Shown here: piece by piece, positions 1-7,033 of the stretch
Numbering within the stretch: position 1 is the first letter of the stretch
How the letters are laid out: each line of letters opens with the position of its first letter
NCBI GenBank assembly: GCA_937969395.1
Contig: CALBVI010000461.1
Coordinates: 1 to 13,279 of the forward strand
From: an uncultured Spongiibacteraceae bacterium
GTDB taxonomy: Bacteria > Pseudomonadota > Gammaproteobacteria > Pseudomonadales > Dasaniaceae
Direction of reading: 5' to 3'
DNA length: 13,279 bases
The notes under the pieces: model-generated
Databases searched by the model: none
Told to the model about the DNA's origin: nothing
Seen by the model: only the letters and a program-made list of their open reading frames with translations
Program-made: the position numbers and the translations under genes

Positions 1-294
1 GAGCGACCTGAAAATAATTGTTTTGTGCATTATCAAGCGCCGGCGAACAAGATGAAATACATCTTCAATAAAGGCTTTATTGGTTTAAATGGCTGTAGTT
101 TAACGGTCGCCAATGTTGATAAGGCAAATAATACCTTCCAAGTTTGCTATATACCGGAGACACTTAGAGTGACAACACATGGTCTTAAAAAGGTGGGTGA
201 CAAGATAAATTTTGAAATAGATCGTCAAACGCAGACTATTGTTGATACTGTTGAGAGCTTTTTACAGGCCAATGCCGCTGGTGTTGCTGGTTAG
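1..294 (+). CDS. ribE: Riboflavin synthase alpha chain, C-terminal part (5' end outside window)
   Basis: The reading frame is open from base 1 to the TAG at 292-294, giving 97 residues of C-terminal sequence. The true start lies upstream, so the ATGs inside are not starts. Segments such as KGFIGLNGCSLTV, YIPETLRVTT and the tail INFEIDRQTQTIVDTVES closely match the second lumazine-binding domain of riboflavin synthase. In that family (about 200-215 residues, two similar beta-barrel domains, homotrimer) the enzyme dismutates two 6,7-dimethyl-8-ribityllumazine molecules to give riboflavin. The gene is called ribE in many genomes and ribC in E. coli K-12. No clear terminator follows; the short AT-only inverted repeat after the stop is not convincing. 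The family call is firm; the N-terminal domain cannot be judged. Confidence 0.93.
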   Translation, partial: ERPENNCFVHYQAPANKMKYIFNKGFIGLNGCSLTVANVDKANNTFQVCYIPETLRVTTHGLKKVGDKINFEIDRQTQTIVDTVESFLQANAAGVAG

Positions 295-327
295 ATAATA
301 TTTTTATTATTAGGTGGATGTATCTAA

Positions 328-1041
328 GTGACATTTGTTGAGTTCATGAGCTTTGATAAAGATGGTGAGCGTGTATTACGCGCTACTATTGAGCGGCTGC
401 ATGGTGAAGAAGCTATGTTGAGCTACTATCAGCTGCATGGTTTGTTACTTGCCTTGGCGTGTTCGCCAGAGGCGATAAAGCCTGCAGAGTGGTTTGAGTT
501 GATATGGCTGAATGATGAGCCACAATTCGATAGCGAGGAAGAGGCGAAGAGCTTTTTTAAATCGGTGGTCAGCTTGTTTCATCAGATTCAGGAAATGGCC
601 CAACAGCATCGATTTTTACCCTTTAGTGCCAATTACTCTGAGCGCTGGCAGCCTGAATTAGCGCAGTGGTGCGAAGGCCTGTTAATGGGCCATCAATACT
701 TAGAGGACTTATGGCTTATTGCCATTGAAGATCTTGATGATGCCAGTTTGACTGAAGAAGTTGAAGTTACCCTAAGCTTGGCAGCAACGTTTGCTGATTT
801 TGAAGACGCAAAGCAAATGTCATTAGAGCAGGACCTATCGTTAGGTGATGAGCATTTGCCGGAAGCTTACCAATTATTTTGGAAGGTTTTGGCGGGTTAT
901 GCCTGTGTCGCTAGCTTGTGGGGGGAGAGTCACTGGGAGGCAGATACTGAGCAAATGTTCCTGTCTTTGGAGTCCGTGCCCCGTGATCAGCAGTGCCCCT
1001 GTGGCAGTGGTGAAGTTTTTGCTAAATGCTGTTTGCATTAA
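328..1041 (+). CDS. YecA/UPF0149-family protein with C-terminal SEC-C zinc motif
   Basis: The 237-residue protein has an N-terminal helical UPF0149-like region (about residues 25-190, with YYQLHGLLLALACSPEAIKP resembling the family's 'elHGfltAlacgp' core) and ends in a SEC-C motif, CPCGSGEVFAKCC, at 223-235. SEC-C motifs bind zinc through three cysteines plus a fourth Cys or His; all are present here. In SecA the motif contacts SecB and the ribosome. In YecA-like proteins the role is less clear, though ribosome or translocon association is suspected. The GTG start at 328 is chosen because AGGTGG lies about 10 bases upstream; the in-frame ATG at 346 has no ribosome binding site. The protein is acidic and has no signal peptide or membrane segment, so it is probably cytoplasmic. 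The family is secure; the role is not. Confidence 0.88.
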   Translation: MTFVEFMSFDKDGERVLRATIERLHGEEAMLSYYQLHGLLLALACSPEAIKPAEWFELIWLNDEPQFDSEEEAKSFFKSVVSLFHQIQEMAQQHRFLPFSANYSERWQPELAQWCEGLLMGHQYLEDLWLIAIEDLDDASLTEEVEVTLSLAATFADFEDAKQMSLEQDLSLGDEHLPEAYQLFWKVLAGYACVASLWGESHWEADTEQMFLSLESVPRDQQCPCGSGEVFAKCCLH

Positions 1042-1050
1042 ATTGATAAT

Positions 1051-1090
1051 CTCAGCTTGCTAAAAAGTCCTATGAGGGGAGTAGGCTGAG
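1051..1090 (+). terminator. Imperfect 11-bp inverted repeat after the SEC-C gene
   Basis: CTCAGCTTGCT at 1051-1061 can pair with AGTAGGCTGAG at 1080-1090 (nine Watson-Crick and two G-U pairs) around an 18-base loop that may itself fold. It begins 10 bases after the stop codon. No T tract follows, so it is not a classical intrinsic terminator. It could stabilise the 3' end or assist rho-dependent termination. The structure is visible; its role is inferred. Confidence 0.35.
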
Positions 1091-1101
1091 TGTGATATTA
1101 G

Positions 1102-1110
1102 TGGTATAAA
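1102..1110 (+). promoter_or_regulatory. Candidate extended -10 promoter for the cyclase gene
   Basis: TGG followed by TATAAA (five of six matches to TATAAT, with the TG of an extended -10 element) lies about 88 bases before the cyclase start. No good -35 hexamer is visible at the expected distance, as is common for extended -10 promoters. This is a pattern match only. Confidence 0.35.
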
Positions 1111-1197
1111 AGTGGTCTTTCATTATGGACAATTGATAGGCTGATGTAGGTAGTGGCTTGATTTAGCATTACTGAGCAGTCTGGGGTCTGGCTTTAA

Positions 1198-2286
1198 ATG
1201 GCAAAAAATACTAATAACATTAATGATCTAGCGGATAAAATTTGCACGGAAGTACTCGCTTATATTCCAACTCAGTTTGAGCGCAGTGCTGCAAAAAAGA
1301 ACTTACTGAACAAAATTCAAGGTTTGTTAGGGGAAAACGATTACTCCGAGAGCCTACCTCAGTCTCGTCGAGTCACTATTTTACTTTCTGATATTCGCGG
1401 TTTCACCGCTCTAGCTGAAACGTATTCAGCAATGACGATCATGGATTTGTTGAATCGTTACTTTTCAGCGATGACAAAAATTATTGTTGAGCATGGTGGC
1501 ACCATCGATAAGTTGATGGGCGATTCAATTATGGTTTTGTTTGGTGCTCCTAATACTGAAGTCGATGATGTACAGCGTGCTATCGCTTGTTCTGTTGAGA
1601 TGCAGCGAGCTATGTCTGAATTCAATGAACAGAATAAATTGCTGGGTTTACCTGAGATGTACATGGGGATTGGCATCAATACCGGTGAGGTTATGGCTGG
1701 AGCCATAGGTTCTGAACATTATCGCGAATATACGGTGATTGGCGATGAAGTGAATCTGGCCTCGCGAATAGAGGCTCAAAGTTTACGTGGCCAGGTACTG
1801 ATTAGCGAAAACACCTATTTAGTGGCGAAGCAGTATGTATTAGTTGGCGAGCCTAATCATGTTCAATTGAAAGGCAAAAAGAAGCAGGTGTGTTTCTATG
1901 AGTTGCTAGGCACCACTAGGCCGCATGCGATGACGGTCCCTCGACGTGAAATTCGTAAAAGTCCTCGTATTGAAATTAGTATGCCTTGCTTCTTTCAGCG
2001 CATGCAGGGCAAGCGTGTATACGAAGAGAGAATAGAGGCAGAGGTGGTCGATTTGGGATATAACGGCTTATCGATGATTACCCAAACCCCCTTGGATACT
2101 TTTGCTGAGATTAAAATGGAAGTATCACTACAGCTTTTAGGGACTAAAACCACAGATATTTACGCCCGCGTGGTGAAGTCAGAGGATACTGATCATGGTT
2201 TGCTTTGTAGTGTTGAATTTACATCCATGGAGCAATCTGGGCAGGAAATTATTAAGAAGTTTGTTGATAGTCAGATGGTAAACTAA
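1198..2286 (+). CDS. Class III adenylate/guanylate cyclase with C-terminal PilZ domain
   Basis: The 362-residue soluble protein has a short helical N-terminus (1-55), a class III cyclase domain (about 58-237) and a PilZ-like domain (about 248-358). Catalytic positions appear intact: metal-binding D65 (SDIRGFT) and D109 (MGDSIM), purine-selecting K105, T179 (EYTVIGD) and transition-state N186 and R190 (VNLASR). The Lys/Thr pair is typical of class IIIb adenylate cyclases, so cAMP from ATP is the likely product. The PilZ part has RxxxR (R253-R257, also R249-R253) and DLGYNG at 285-290, where the family motif D/NxSxxG has Gly for Ser. Binding of c-di-GMP is therefore plausible but weakened. There is no membrane or receiver domain, so the PilZ domain is the obvious input module. 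A GGGG at 1183-1186 is the only ribosome-binding-site-like stretch. Confidence 0.92.
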   Translation: MAKNTNNINDLADKICTEVLAYIPTQFERSAAKKNLLNKIQGLLGENDYSESLPQSRRVTILLSDIRGFTALAETYSAMTIMDLLNRYFSAMTKIIVEHGGTIDKLMGDSIMVLFGAPNTEVDDVQRAIACSVEMQRAMSEFNEQNKLLGLPEMYMGIGINTGEVMAGAIGSEHYREYTVIGDEVNLASRIEAQSLRGQVLISENTYLVAKQYVLVGEPNHVQLKGKKKQVCFYELLGTTRPHAMTVPRREIRKSPRIEISMPCFFQRMQGKRVYEERIEAEVVDLGYNGLSMITQTPLDTFAEIKMEVSLQLLGTKTTDIYARVVKSEDTDHGLLCSVEFTSMEQSGQEIIKKFVDSQMVN

Positions 2287-2371
2287 CGCTATTTGCAGCG
2301 CGGTAAAATAATTGCAGCTTAATTAAGAGTGGCAGTTGTGTTCTGCTGATTAAAGCGTTACTTTCCTGTTT

Positions 2372-2578
2372 ATGGAATCCCTTAGCCCTCCCTCTTTAAG
2401 TGCGCAGCTGCAAGCTTTGCGTACCAAACATCGAAGTCTCGATGTCGAAATTATCCGTCTGCAAGATTTTCCTTACAGTGATCAAATTCATCTTCAGCGG
2501 CTTAAGAAGCAAAAGCTTCGAGTAAAAGAAAATATCGAGCTGCTACATGCCTTATTAATTCCTGATTTAAATGCATAA
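2372..2578 (+). CDS. YdcH-like small protein (DUF465)
   Basis: The product is 68 residues, charged and predicted to be all helical. It shows the DUF465/YdcH pattern: LRTKHRSLDVEI at 16-27, then a second helix with LQRLKKQKLRVKENIELL at 42-59. Family members are short helical-hairpin or coiled-coil proteins of unknown function found widely in proteobacteria. The ATG has no clear ribosome binding site, but an in-frame TAA at 2351 limits upstream extension; a CTG at 2366 is the only other option seen. It lies 85 bases after the cyclase gene in the same direction and may share its transcript. The family match is good for so short a protein; no function is assigned. Confidence 0.75.
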   Translation: MESLSPPSLSAQLQALRTKHRSLDVEIIRLQDFPYSDQIHLQRLKKQKLRVKENIELLHALLIPDLNA

Positions 2579-2697
2579 GTCGTAGTTTGTAGTATAAATA
2601 AACGGCAATAACGGCCGATAATAAAGTACTAGAATTTTAGACGCTCAGCGTTTATCAATGCTGTAAATTACTTAATGATTAGCCGTGCAGGGGCTTT

Positions 2698-3837
2698 GTG
2701 ACCATGAGCATATTTCATAACAAAGAGCTTGCACCTGAGATTCTCCGAGAATTGATAGACGGTTTTGAAGAGCATTATCTGGCTAGTGAATCGATGTTAA
2801 TTCAATTAGATCGAACGCCTGATGATCTAGGCATTATTCGTCAGTTGTTTCGTTCTGTTCATGCGATTCAAAGCGATTTGGGTGTTGTTGGATTTTCTCC
2901 AGCAATGCCTCTGTTGACCGCGACGGAAGAGTTACTTGGCCTGCTTCGTGATGGTCGCTTTGTGTTCAGCTCGATGATTGGCGACTTAGTGCTGCTTGTG
3001 CTCAACCAAGTAAAATCTTACGTGGATACCTTTAGTCAACTGGGCTTGGTTGAGTATGATGAGCAGTGGTCAGCTGAGCTTAGCCAATTGATACATGACC
3101 TTGCCATGGGGCCTGATGAGAGCCGAGATCAGTTGGTCGTCGATGCTATTCGTTTTATTGATCCTGCGGTTATTATCGGTGGTCCAGAAGAAGAGGCTGA
3201 TTACAGCCGTATACAAAGTGACAATTTTTTATTGGATCAAGGATTTAAATACGAAAAAGATTTACGTTTTTTTCGTGATTTAATGATGCCGATTGAAAGC
3301 CGCTCGCAATATTGGAACGGCCGCGGTGATCGTATATTAAAGATGGCGCTGTTGTTAAATGAGCTGGATGGAAGTCCGGTCGATAGCAACCAATTAGCCG
3401 TGGCAGTGTATACACATGATTTTGGTATGGCGTTTATTCCTGTTGAGTTATTGCATAAAAACACCACGTTAACCGATACAGAAATTTTATTATTGCGCTC
3501 TCACGTGCAAAGCAGTGCGGACTTATTGCAGCATATGTCGCCCTGGCGTGAAGCAAAGCAAATAATCATGCAGCATCATGAGGCGTCTAATGGTTCTGGT
3601 TACCCTTATGGCCTGCGTGAAAGAGAAATCTGTGATGGTGCAAAAATCTTAGCTATTGCTGATACCTTTGATGCGTTAACCCATCAGCGTGCCTATGCTG
3701 CGGATCAAAAGCGTCCCATTATACGCGCCGTTAAAGAGATTAATGATTGCGCTGGCAGCCAGTTGAGTCAGTATTGGGTGGATGTTTTTAACAGTGCGGT
3801 GCAGCCTGTTTTACTAGCTCATCGCTCAGCTTTGTAG
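2698..3837 (+). CDS. HPt domain fused to a divergent HD-GYP phosphodiesterase-like domain
   Basis: The N-terminal 125 residues look like a histidine phosphotransfer domain: FRSVHAIQSDLGVVGF at 51-66 keeps phospho-acceptor H55 but has QS where most have KG. Residues about 185-375 resemble HD-GYP: HD at 240-241, H269, HH at 293-294, GSGYP at 299-303 and IADTFDALT at 320-328. HD-GYP enzymes hydrolyse c-di-GMP. Three positions depart from the consensus: the first metal-binding His of 'GHSxRV' is R209 (GRGDRI), HDIGK reads HDFGM with Met244 for Lys, and the D of 'DGSGYP' is N298. Activity is thus doubtful. The GTG at 2698 is only 4 bases after AGGGG (2689-2693), while the ATG at 2704 is 10 bases away; either may be the start, with a two-residue difference. 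The protein is cytoplasmic, with no REC domain. Confidence 0.85.
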   Translation: MTMSIFHNKELAPEILRELIDGFEEHYLASESMLIQLDRTPDDLGIIRQLFRSVHAIQSDLGVVGFSPAMPLLTATEELLGLLRDGRFVFSSMIGDLVLLVLNQVKSYVDTFSQLGLVEYDEQWSAELSQLIHDLAMGPDESRDQLVVDAIRFIDPAVIIGGPEEEADYSRIQSDNFLLDQGFKYEKDLRFFRDLMMPIESRSQYWNGRGDRILKMALLLNELDGSPVDSNQLAVAVYTHDFGMAFIPVELLHKNTTLTDTEILLLRSHVQSSADLLQHMSPWREAKQIIMQHHEASNGSGYPYGLREREICDGAKILAIADTFDALTHQRAYAADQKRPIIRAVKEINDCAGSQLSQYWVDVFNSAVQPVLLAHRSAL

Positions 3838-3879
3838 ATAGTTAATTTAGGTGTAAATAAATAATAATTTGGTATAACC

Positions 3880-4488
3880 ATGGATATTGATTTATCAAAA
3901 TTATCGGGTAACAGTGTTTATCATACGATGGTTCAGTCAATCGTTCCTAGACCGGTGGCGTGGGTGTTATCGGATAATGGCGATGACAGTTTAAATTTAG
4001 CACCGTTTTCATATTTTAGTGCGGTTAGCAGTGCGCCGCCTTTAATAATGTTGTCGGTTGGAAAAAAGCCTGATGGCAGTGAAAAAGACACCTTAACTAA
4101 TATTGAGCAAAGAGAACAATTTGTTGTGCATATTGCACACCGGGAATTAGCGCACTTGGTTAATGAGAGTGCGCTGGGGTTGGCGTTTGGTGAGTCGGAA
4201 TTAGAGATGCTGGGGTTGGCAACCGAACCTTTTGGTAACTTTAGATTACCGCGATTAAAGGATTGTCGGCTTGCGATGGCTTGTGAACGCTATCGCGTGG
4301 ATAGTATTACAGAAAACCAAGCAATGATTTTGGCGGAAGTAAAATCCATTTACGTTGCCGATGATATAGTTAGTGAAAATGATGGCAAGATAAAAATCCA
4401 TGCAGACAAATTGGATCCTATCTCGCGATTAGGAGGTGAAGAATATTCCCTTTTAGGCAATATTCTTACTATTCCTAGACCGCGTTAA
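3880..4488 (+). CDS. Flavin reductase-like, FMN-binding split-barrel protein
   Basis: The 202-residue protein matches the flavin reductase-like FMN-binding split-barrel family. Signs are YHTMVQSIVPRPVAWVLS near the N-terminus, LNLAPFSYFSAVSSAPPLIMLSVG at about 39-62, KDTLTNIEQREQFVVHI at about 69-85 and the final LGNILTIPRPR. In this family the core binds FMN (the APFSYF and SS-PPL region), and members range from NAD(P)H:flavin oxidoreductases to proteins of unassigned substrate. Length is typical of the short single-domain group. No signal peptide is seen, so it is cytoplasmic. It begins 42 bases after the HPt/HD-GYP gene with no terminator between, so co-transcription is likely, but a functional link is not evident. 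The ribosome binding site is weak. Confidence 0.85.
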   Translation: MDIDLSKLSGNSVYHTMVQSIVPRPVAWVLSDNGDDSLNLAPFSYFSAVSSAPPLIMLSVGKKPDGSEKDTLTNIEQREQFVVHIAHRELAHLVNESALGLAFGESELEMLGLATEPFGNFRLPRLKDCRLAMACERYRVDSITENQAMILAEVKSIYVADDIVSENDGKIKIHADKLDPISRLGGEEYSLLGNILTIPRPR

Positions 4489-4545
4489 ACTTGGTCTTTG
4501 ATAAGCCTAGCCTTCGACAAGCCCCGCCTCATTCAAATAACGCGG

Positions 4546-5160
4546 TTAAATCAAAATTAAATGATTGCCAAGCTCATTTTTTGTATGGGTGGCGGGCACG
4601 GCAGTAGCGAGTAACTCGCCGCAGCTGTTAATAGCATCGATAAAGCCGTCTGCGGTTTTTTTGTTTTTTACCTGAACGATAAAAGCATCGATAATGTTCT
4701 GCCATTCTTGGTCAGCAATGTGCTGGCTAATACCTCGGTCGGCAATGATCTCTACGTAGTGCTCCGCTTCAGAAACAAATAATAAAATGCCGGTCTCGCC
4801 TTTTGTGTGATGTAAGTTTTGTTCCAGAAATTGCCTTCTGGCAAGATTGGCCGCGCGCCAAAAGCGAACCTTTTTAGGAATAAGTTTTAACATTAGCGGT
4901 GGCCAACGAAATACCAGTGCCAGTGATATGAATGTCACTATTTGGATGATTAATATATCCTGAGCTTCAAGCCAGTATTGGCTAAATAAAACTAGACTCG
5001 GTATCAGCATTGCAATGATTGCTGCCCAAAGTGTCGGAATATAGCGGTAGTCATCGCTCTGCGCTGCCAGCACAGTGACCAATTCAGCATCTGTTTTCGT
5101 TTCGACAGTTTCGACTGCGTCAGCAATTTGCTGTATCTGCTGTTCTGTAAATAAACTCAT
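4546..5160 (-). CDS. TPM-domain membrane protein (second TPM gene of the lemA cassette)
   Basis: The 204-residue protein has an N-terminal helical part, two membrane segments (about 41-60 and 69-86) and a C-terminal half-TPM region. The last includes TKGETGILLFVSEAEHYVEI at 119-138 and ADRGIS at 140-145, resembling the 'GVLLyvs..ERyveIvaDrGI' core of TPM proteins. The start is set at the ATG at 5160 because AGGAGG (5167-5172 on this strand) lies six bases before it; a TTG at 5166 would touch the ribosome binding site. The ATG overlaps the upstream TAA as TAATG, pointing to coupled translation. TPM proteins are membrane or envelope proteins; some act in photosystem II repair in plants, while bacterial roles are largely unsettled. 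It is last in the lemA cassette and ends convergent with the flavin reductase gene. Confidence 0.87.
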   Translation of the reverse strand: MSLFTEQQIQQIADAVETVETKTDAELVTVLAAQSDDYRYIPTLWAAIIAMLIPSLVLFSQYWLEAQDILIIQIVTFISLALVFRWPPLMLKLIPKKVRFWRAANLARRQFLEQNLHHTKGETGILLFVSEAEHYVEIIADRGISQHIADQEWQNIIDAFIVQVKNKKTADGFIDAINSCGELLATAVPATHTKNELGNHLILI

Positions 5161-5921
5161 TACCAACCTCCTGAAGCGCCGCCGCCACCAAAACTACCGC
5201 CGCCGCCACTGAATCCGCCGCCAAAGCCACCACTGCGTCCGGAGCCACCTAATCCGCCCAGCATCGCGCCGGTATAGAGCAGACCGCGCCCGCGGCGCCC
5301 ACCTCGGCCACCGCCACCAAAAAGCGAGCTAAGGACAAAAATGATTAATAAAATAAAGGGAATGGGGTTACCGCTGCGCTTACTAGAGCGAGTTTGTTTT
5401 GTCACATAACGCCCACCGAGTGCGTCGATGATTGCGGTTACGCCCTGTTCAATGCCAGCACTAAAATTCCCGCGTTTAAAATTCGGTAGGATAACGGCTT
5501 GGATAATATTAGCGCTGGTGGCATCGGTTAAGTCACCTTCAAGGCCATAGCCGACTTCTATCCGTACTTTTCGCTCTTGCTGAGCAACGATAAGTAATAC
5601 GCCGTTGTTTTTATCTTTCTCGCCTATGCCCCAATGTCGACCGAGTTGGTAGCCGTATTCTTCGATGCTATAGCCTTGCAGATCGGTGACGGTAACGACG
5701 ACAACTTGATTGCCATCGGCATTGCTGTGAGCGGCTAATTGTTGATTGATCTTAGCCATGCTATTGCGATTTAAAAGCTTGGCATTATCAACAATTTGCC
5801 CCGTTAATTTTGGGAAGTCGATGGCTGCCAAGCTATTTTGACTGAAGCTAACAAGAATGAACCATAGCAGGCTGTAAATTATTCCTGCTGGTAGTAGTCG
5901 CTGAGTAGGCAGTAATCGCAT
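5160..5921 (-). CDS. YgcG-like TPM-domain protein with signal peptide and glycine-rich tail
   Basis: The 253-residue protein has a signal peptide (hydrophobic core about 12-28, likely cleavage after SLA at 30-32), a TPM domain (about 38-172) with DNAKLLN, WGIGEKDKNNGVLLIVA and RKVRIEVGYGLEGDLTDA, and a membrane segment at about 186-201. A Gly-rich tail from 202 to 253 ends in SGGW, the usual architecture of the YgcG/DUF477 group. The TPM domain would face the periplasm and the tail would lie beyond the membrane anchor. The gene sits between lemA and the second TPM gene, with a TAATG stop/start overlap at both ends. The tail makes this stretch (5163-5340) locally G- and C-rich and repetitive; that is low-complexity coding sequence, not a separate element. 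Confidence 0.93.
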   Translation of the reverse strand: MRLLPTQRLLPAGIIYSLLWFILVSFSQNSLAAIDFPKLTGQIVDNAKLLNRNSMAKINQQLAAHSNADGNQVVVVTVTDLQGYSIEEYGYQLGRHWGIGEKDKNNGVLLIVAQQERKVRIEVGYGLEGDLTDATSANIIQAVILPNFKRGNFSAGIEQGVTAIIDALGGRYVTKQTRSSKRSGNPIPFILLIIFVLSSLFGGGGRGGRRGRGLLYTGAMLGGLGGSGRSGGFGGGFSGGGGSFGGGGASGGW

Positions 5922-6511
5922 TAAAAGGTTACCGCAGGTGCTTGATCGGCATTTTCGGTGGTTGCGGTAAAGTTTTCGCGTTTTTCTAAATCGCTATATA
6001 AGAAACTGTGCCACAGCTTACCTGGGAAGGTACGGATTTCAGTGTTGAATTGTTCAATCGCCAAAATGTAGTCACGGCGTGCAATAGCAATTCTATTTTC
6101 TGTGCCTTCCAGTTGAGATTGCAGAGCTAGAAAGTTTTGATTAGATTTTAAATCAGGGTAGCGTTCTGATACGACCAATAAGCGTTTTAAGGCGCTGCCT
6201 AATTGTGACTGGGCCTGTTCAAATTTTGCCAGTGCTTCAGGGTCATTAATAAGGTCTTTATCAACCTGTAGTGTCCCAACTTTTGCTCTGGCTTCAACTA
6301 CGGCGGTTAATGTGTCTTTTTCTTGTGCGGCGTAACCTTTGACCGTTGCGACAAGATTGGGAATAAGATCCGCTCGACGTTGATATTGGTTCTCTACCTG
6401 TGACCAACTGGAATTGACTTTTTCATCCAGTGTCGGAATTGTATTAACACCACAGCTGATTAGTGTGAGTGATAATAAAATCAATAATGAGATGCGTGAT
6501 AAGTGATTCAT
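5921..6511 (-). CDS. lemA: LemA family lipoprotein
   Basis: The 196-residue protein begins with a lipoprotein signal ending in lipobox LISC (C20), so it should be lipidated and envelope-anchored. The remainder matches LemA: SSWSQVENQYQRRADLIPNL at 34-53, VATVKGYAAQEKDTL, LKRLLVVSERYPDLKSNQNF and the final IRTFPGKLW. LemA proteins form long helical bundles exposed at the membrane surface; the Listeria protein was first noticed as an antigen source, and bacterial function remains loosely defined. AGGA lies 10 bases upstream of the ATG. The gene heads a three-gene cassette with two TPM-domain genes, a frequent bacterial arrangement, suggesting a shared envelope complex. Confidence 0.95.
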   Translation of the reverse strand: MNHLSRISLLILLSLTLISCGVNTIPTLDEKVNSSWSQVENQYQRRADLIPNLVATVKGYAAQEKDTLTAVVEARAKVGTLQVDKDLINDPEALAKFEQAQSQLGSALKRLLVVSERYPDLKSNQNFLALQSQLEGTENRIAIARRDYILAIEQFNTEIRTFPGKLWHSFLYSDLEKRENFTATTENADQAPAVTF

Positions 6512-6578
6512 AGTTCATTCGTCCTGACTGTGCTCATTAAATAATGATTGTGGCTAAACAGCTTTGTTCAATAGTAAA

Positions 6579-6607
6579 AATAAAATAGTTTGTGTCTAAA
6601 GTGTCAA
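6579..6607 (-). promoter_or_regulatory. Candidate sigma-70 promoter for the lemA-TPM-TPM cassette
   Basis: On the minus strand a perfect -35 hexamer, TTGACA (6602-6607), is followed after 17 bases by TTTATT (6579-6584), four of six matches to TATAAT. Transcription would start near 6572, about 60 bases before the lemA ATG. It lies directly after the hinT stop codon. This is a pattern match only. Confidence 0.4.
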
Positions 6608-6608
6608 T

Positions 6609-6950
6609 TTAGCCTGGGGGCCATTGTAGTTTTCGTCCGCCCAATACGTGTAGATGTATGTGGTACACCGTTTGACCGCCATCCTCATTGCAGTTCATTA
6701 CTAGTCGATAGCCGTTATCGGCTATTCCCTGTGCGGTTGCAATTTGCTTTGCCGTTATTGCTAGTTTGCCGAATAAAGATGCATCTTCAGGTTCAAGATC
6801 ATTGATCGTGGTGATGTGTTTTTTTGGAATGACTAAAAAATGATTAGGTGCCTGTGGTGCGATATCGTGAAAGGCGATAACGTCATCATCTTGATAAATG
6901 ATATCTGCAGGTATTGTTTGCTTAGCAATGCTACAAAACAGACATTCCAT
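6609..6950 (-). CDS. hinT: HIT family purine nucleoside phosphoramidase (HinT)
   Basis: The 113-residue protein is a full-length HinT-type HIT protein. The histidine triad HIHLHV is at 97-102 (H97, H99, H101), with the central His expected to be the nucleophile that carries the AMP intermediate. Other family marks are CLFCSI at 3-8, IIYQDDDVIAFHDIAPQAPNHFLVIPKKHI at about 17-46 and the C-terminal LGGRKLQWPPG. HinT enzymes are dimers that hydrolyse AMP-NH2, AMP-lysine and aminoacyl-adenylates. A strong AGGAG lies 7 bases before the ATG. Its stop is about 100 bases before lemA on the same strand. It is probably its own unit, because candidate terminators lie upstream and a candidate promoter downstream. 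Confidence 0.96.
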   Translation of the reverse strand: MECLFCSIAKQTIPADIIYQDDDVIAFHDIAPQAPNHFLVIPKKHITTINDLEPEDASLFGKLAITAKQIATAQGIADNGYRLVMNCNEDGGQTVYHIHLHVLGGRKLQWPPG

Positions 6951-7003
6951 GATTAACTCCTACTAATTAAAGCAAATAGACAAAAACTTAATAAAGCTCA
7001 AGC

Positions 7004-7032
7004 AAAAAATAAGCTTGCGATAAGTTGGCAAG
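7004..7032 (-). terminator. Candidate intrinsic terminator for the DJ-1/PfpI gene
   Basis: Read on the minus strand, CTTGC (7028-7032) pairs with GCAAG (7014-7018) around a 9-base loop, and a six-T run follows at 7004-7009. The stem is only 5 bp. It lies about 36 bases beyond the DJ-1/PfpI stop. The GCTTGC segment could instead pair with CAAGC at 6999-7003, an exclusive alternative fold. Confidence 0.35.
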
Positions 7033-7033
7033 T

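Noticed and set aside
295..312. AT-only inverted repeat after riboflavin synthase
   Set aside because: Short all-AT arms around T bases are expected by chance in this composition and would be unstable.
845..1063. Open frame on the plus strand inside and just beyond the SEC-C gene
   Set aside because: It overlaps a well-supported gene in another frame, and its Cys/Trp-rich product resembles nothing known.
1458..1706. Minus-strand open frame within the cyclase gene
   Set aside because: Fully antisense to a conserved catalytic domain, with no ribosome binding site or recognisable product.
2641..2651. ACGC-TCA-GCGT mini hairpin before the HPt gene
   Set aside because: A 4-bp stem with a 3-base loop and no useful T tract is not enough.
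3095..3467. Open frames on both strands inside the HPt/HD-GYP gene
   Set aside because: Both lie within a coding region whose own frame has clear domains; they are shadow frames.
4477..4499. AGACC/GGTCT hairpin at the end of the flavin reductase gene
   Set aside because: Only a 5-bp stem with an 11-base loop spanning the stop codon and three T after it; too weak for a terminator call.
4511..4523. CCTTCGACAAGCC in the convergent gap after the flavin reductase gene
   Set aside because: It resembles half of a repeat often seen between genes in gammaproteobacteria (CTTCGACAAGCTCAG type), but the inverted half is missing and there is one copy only, so a repeat element cannot be claimed.
5163..5340. 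Repetitive GCC/ACC-rich stretch
   Set aside because: It is the coding sequence of the glycine-rich tail of a TPM protein, normal for that family, not a separate repeat element.
6590..6805. Plus-strand open frame over hinT
   Set aside because: Antisense to a complete, highly conserved HinT gene.
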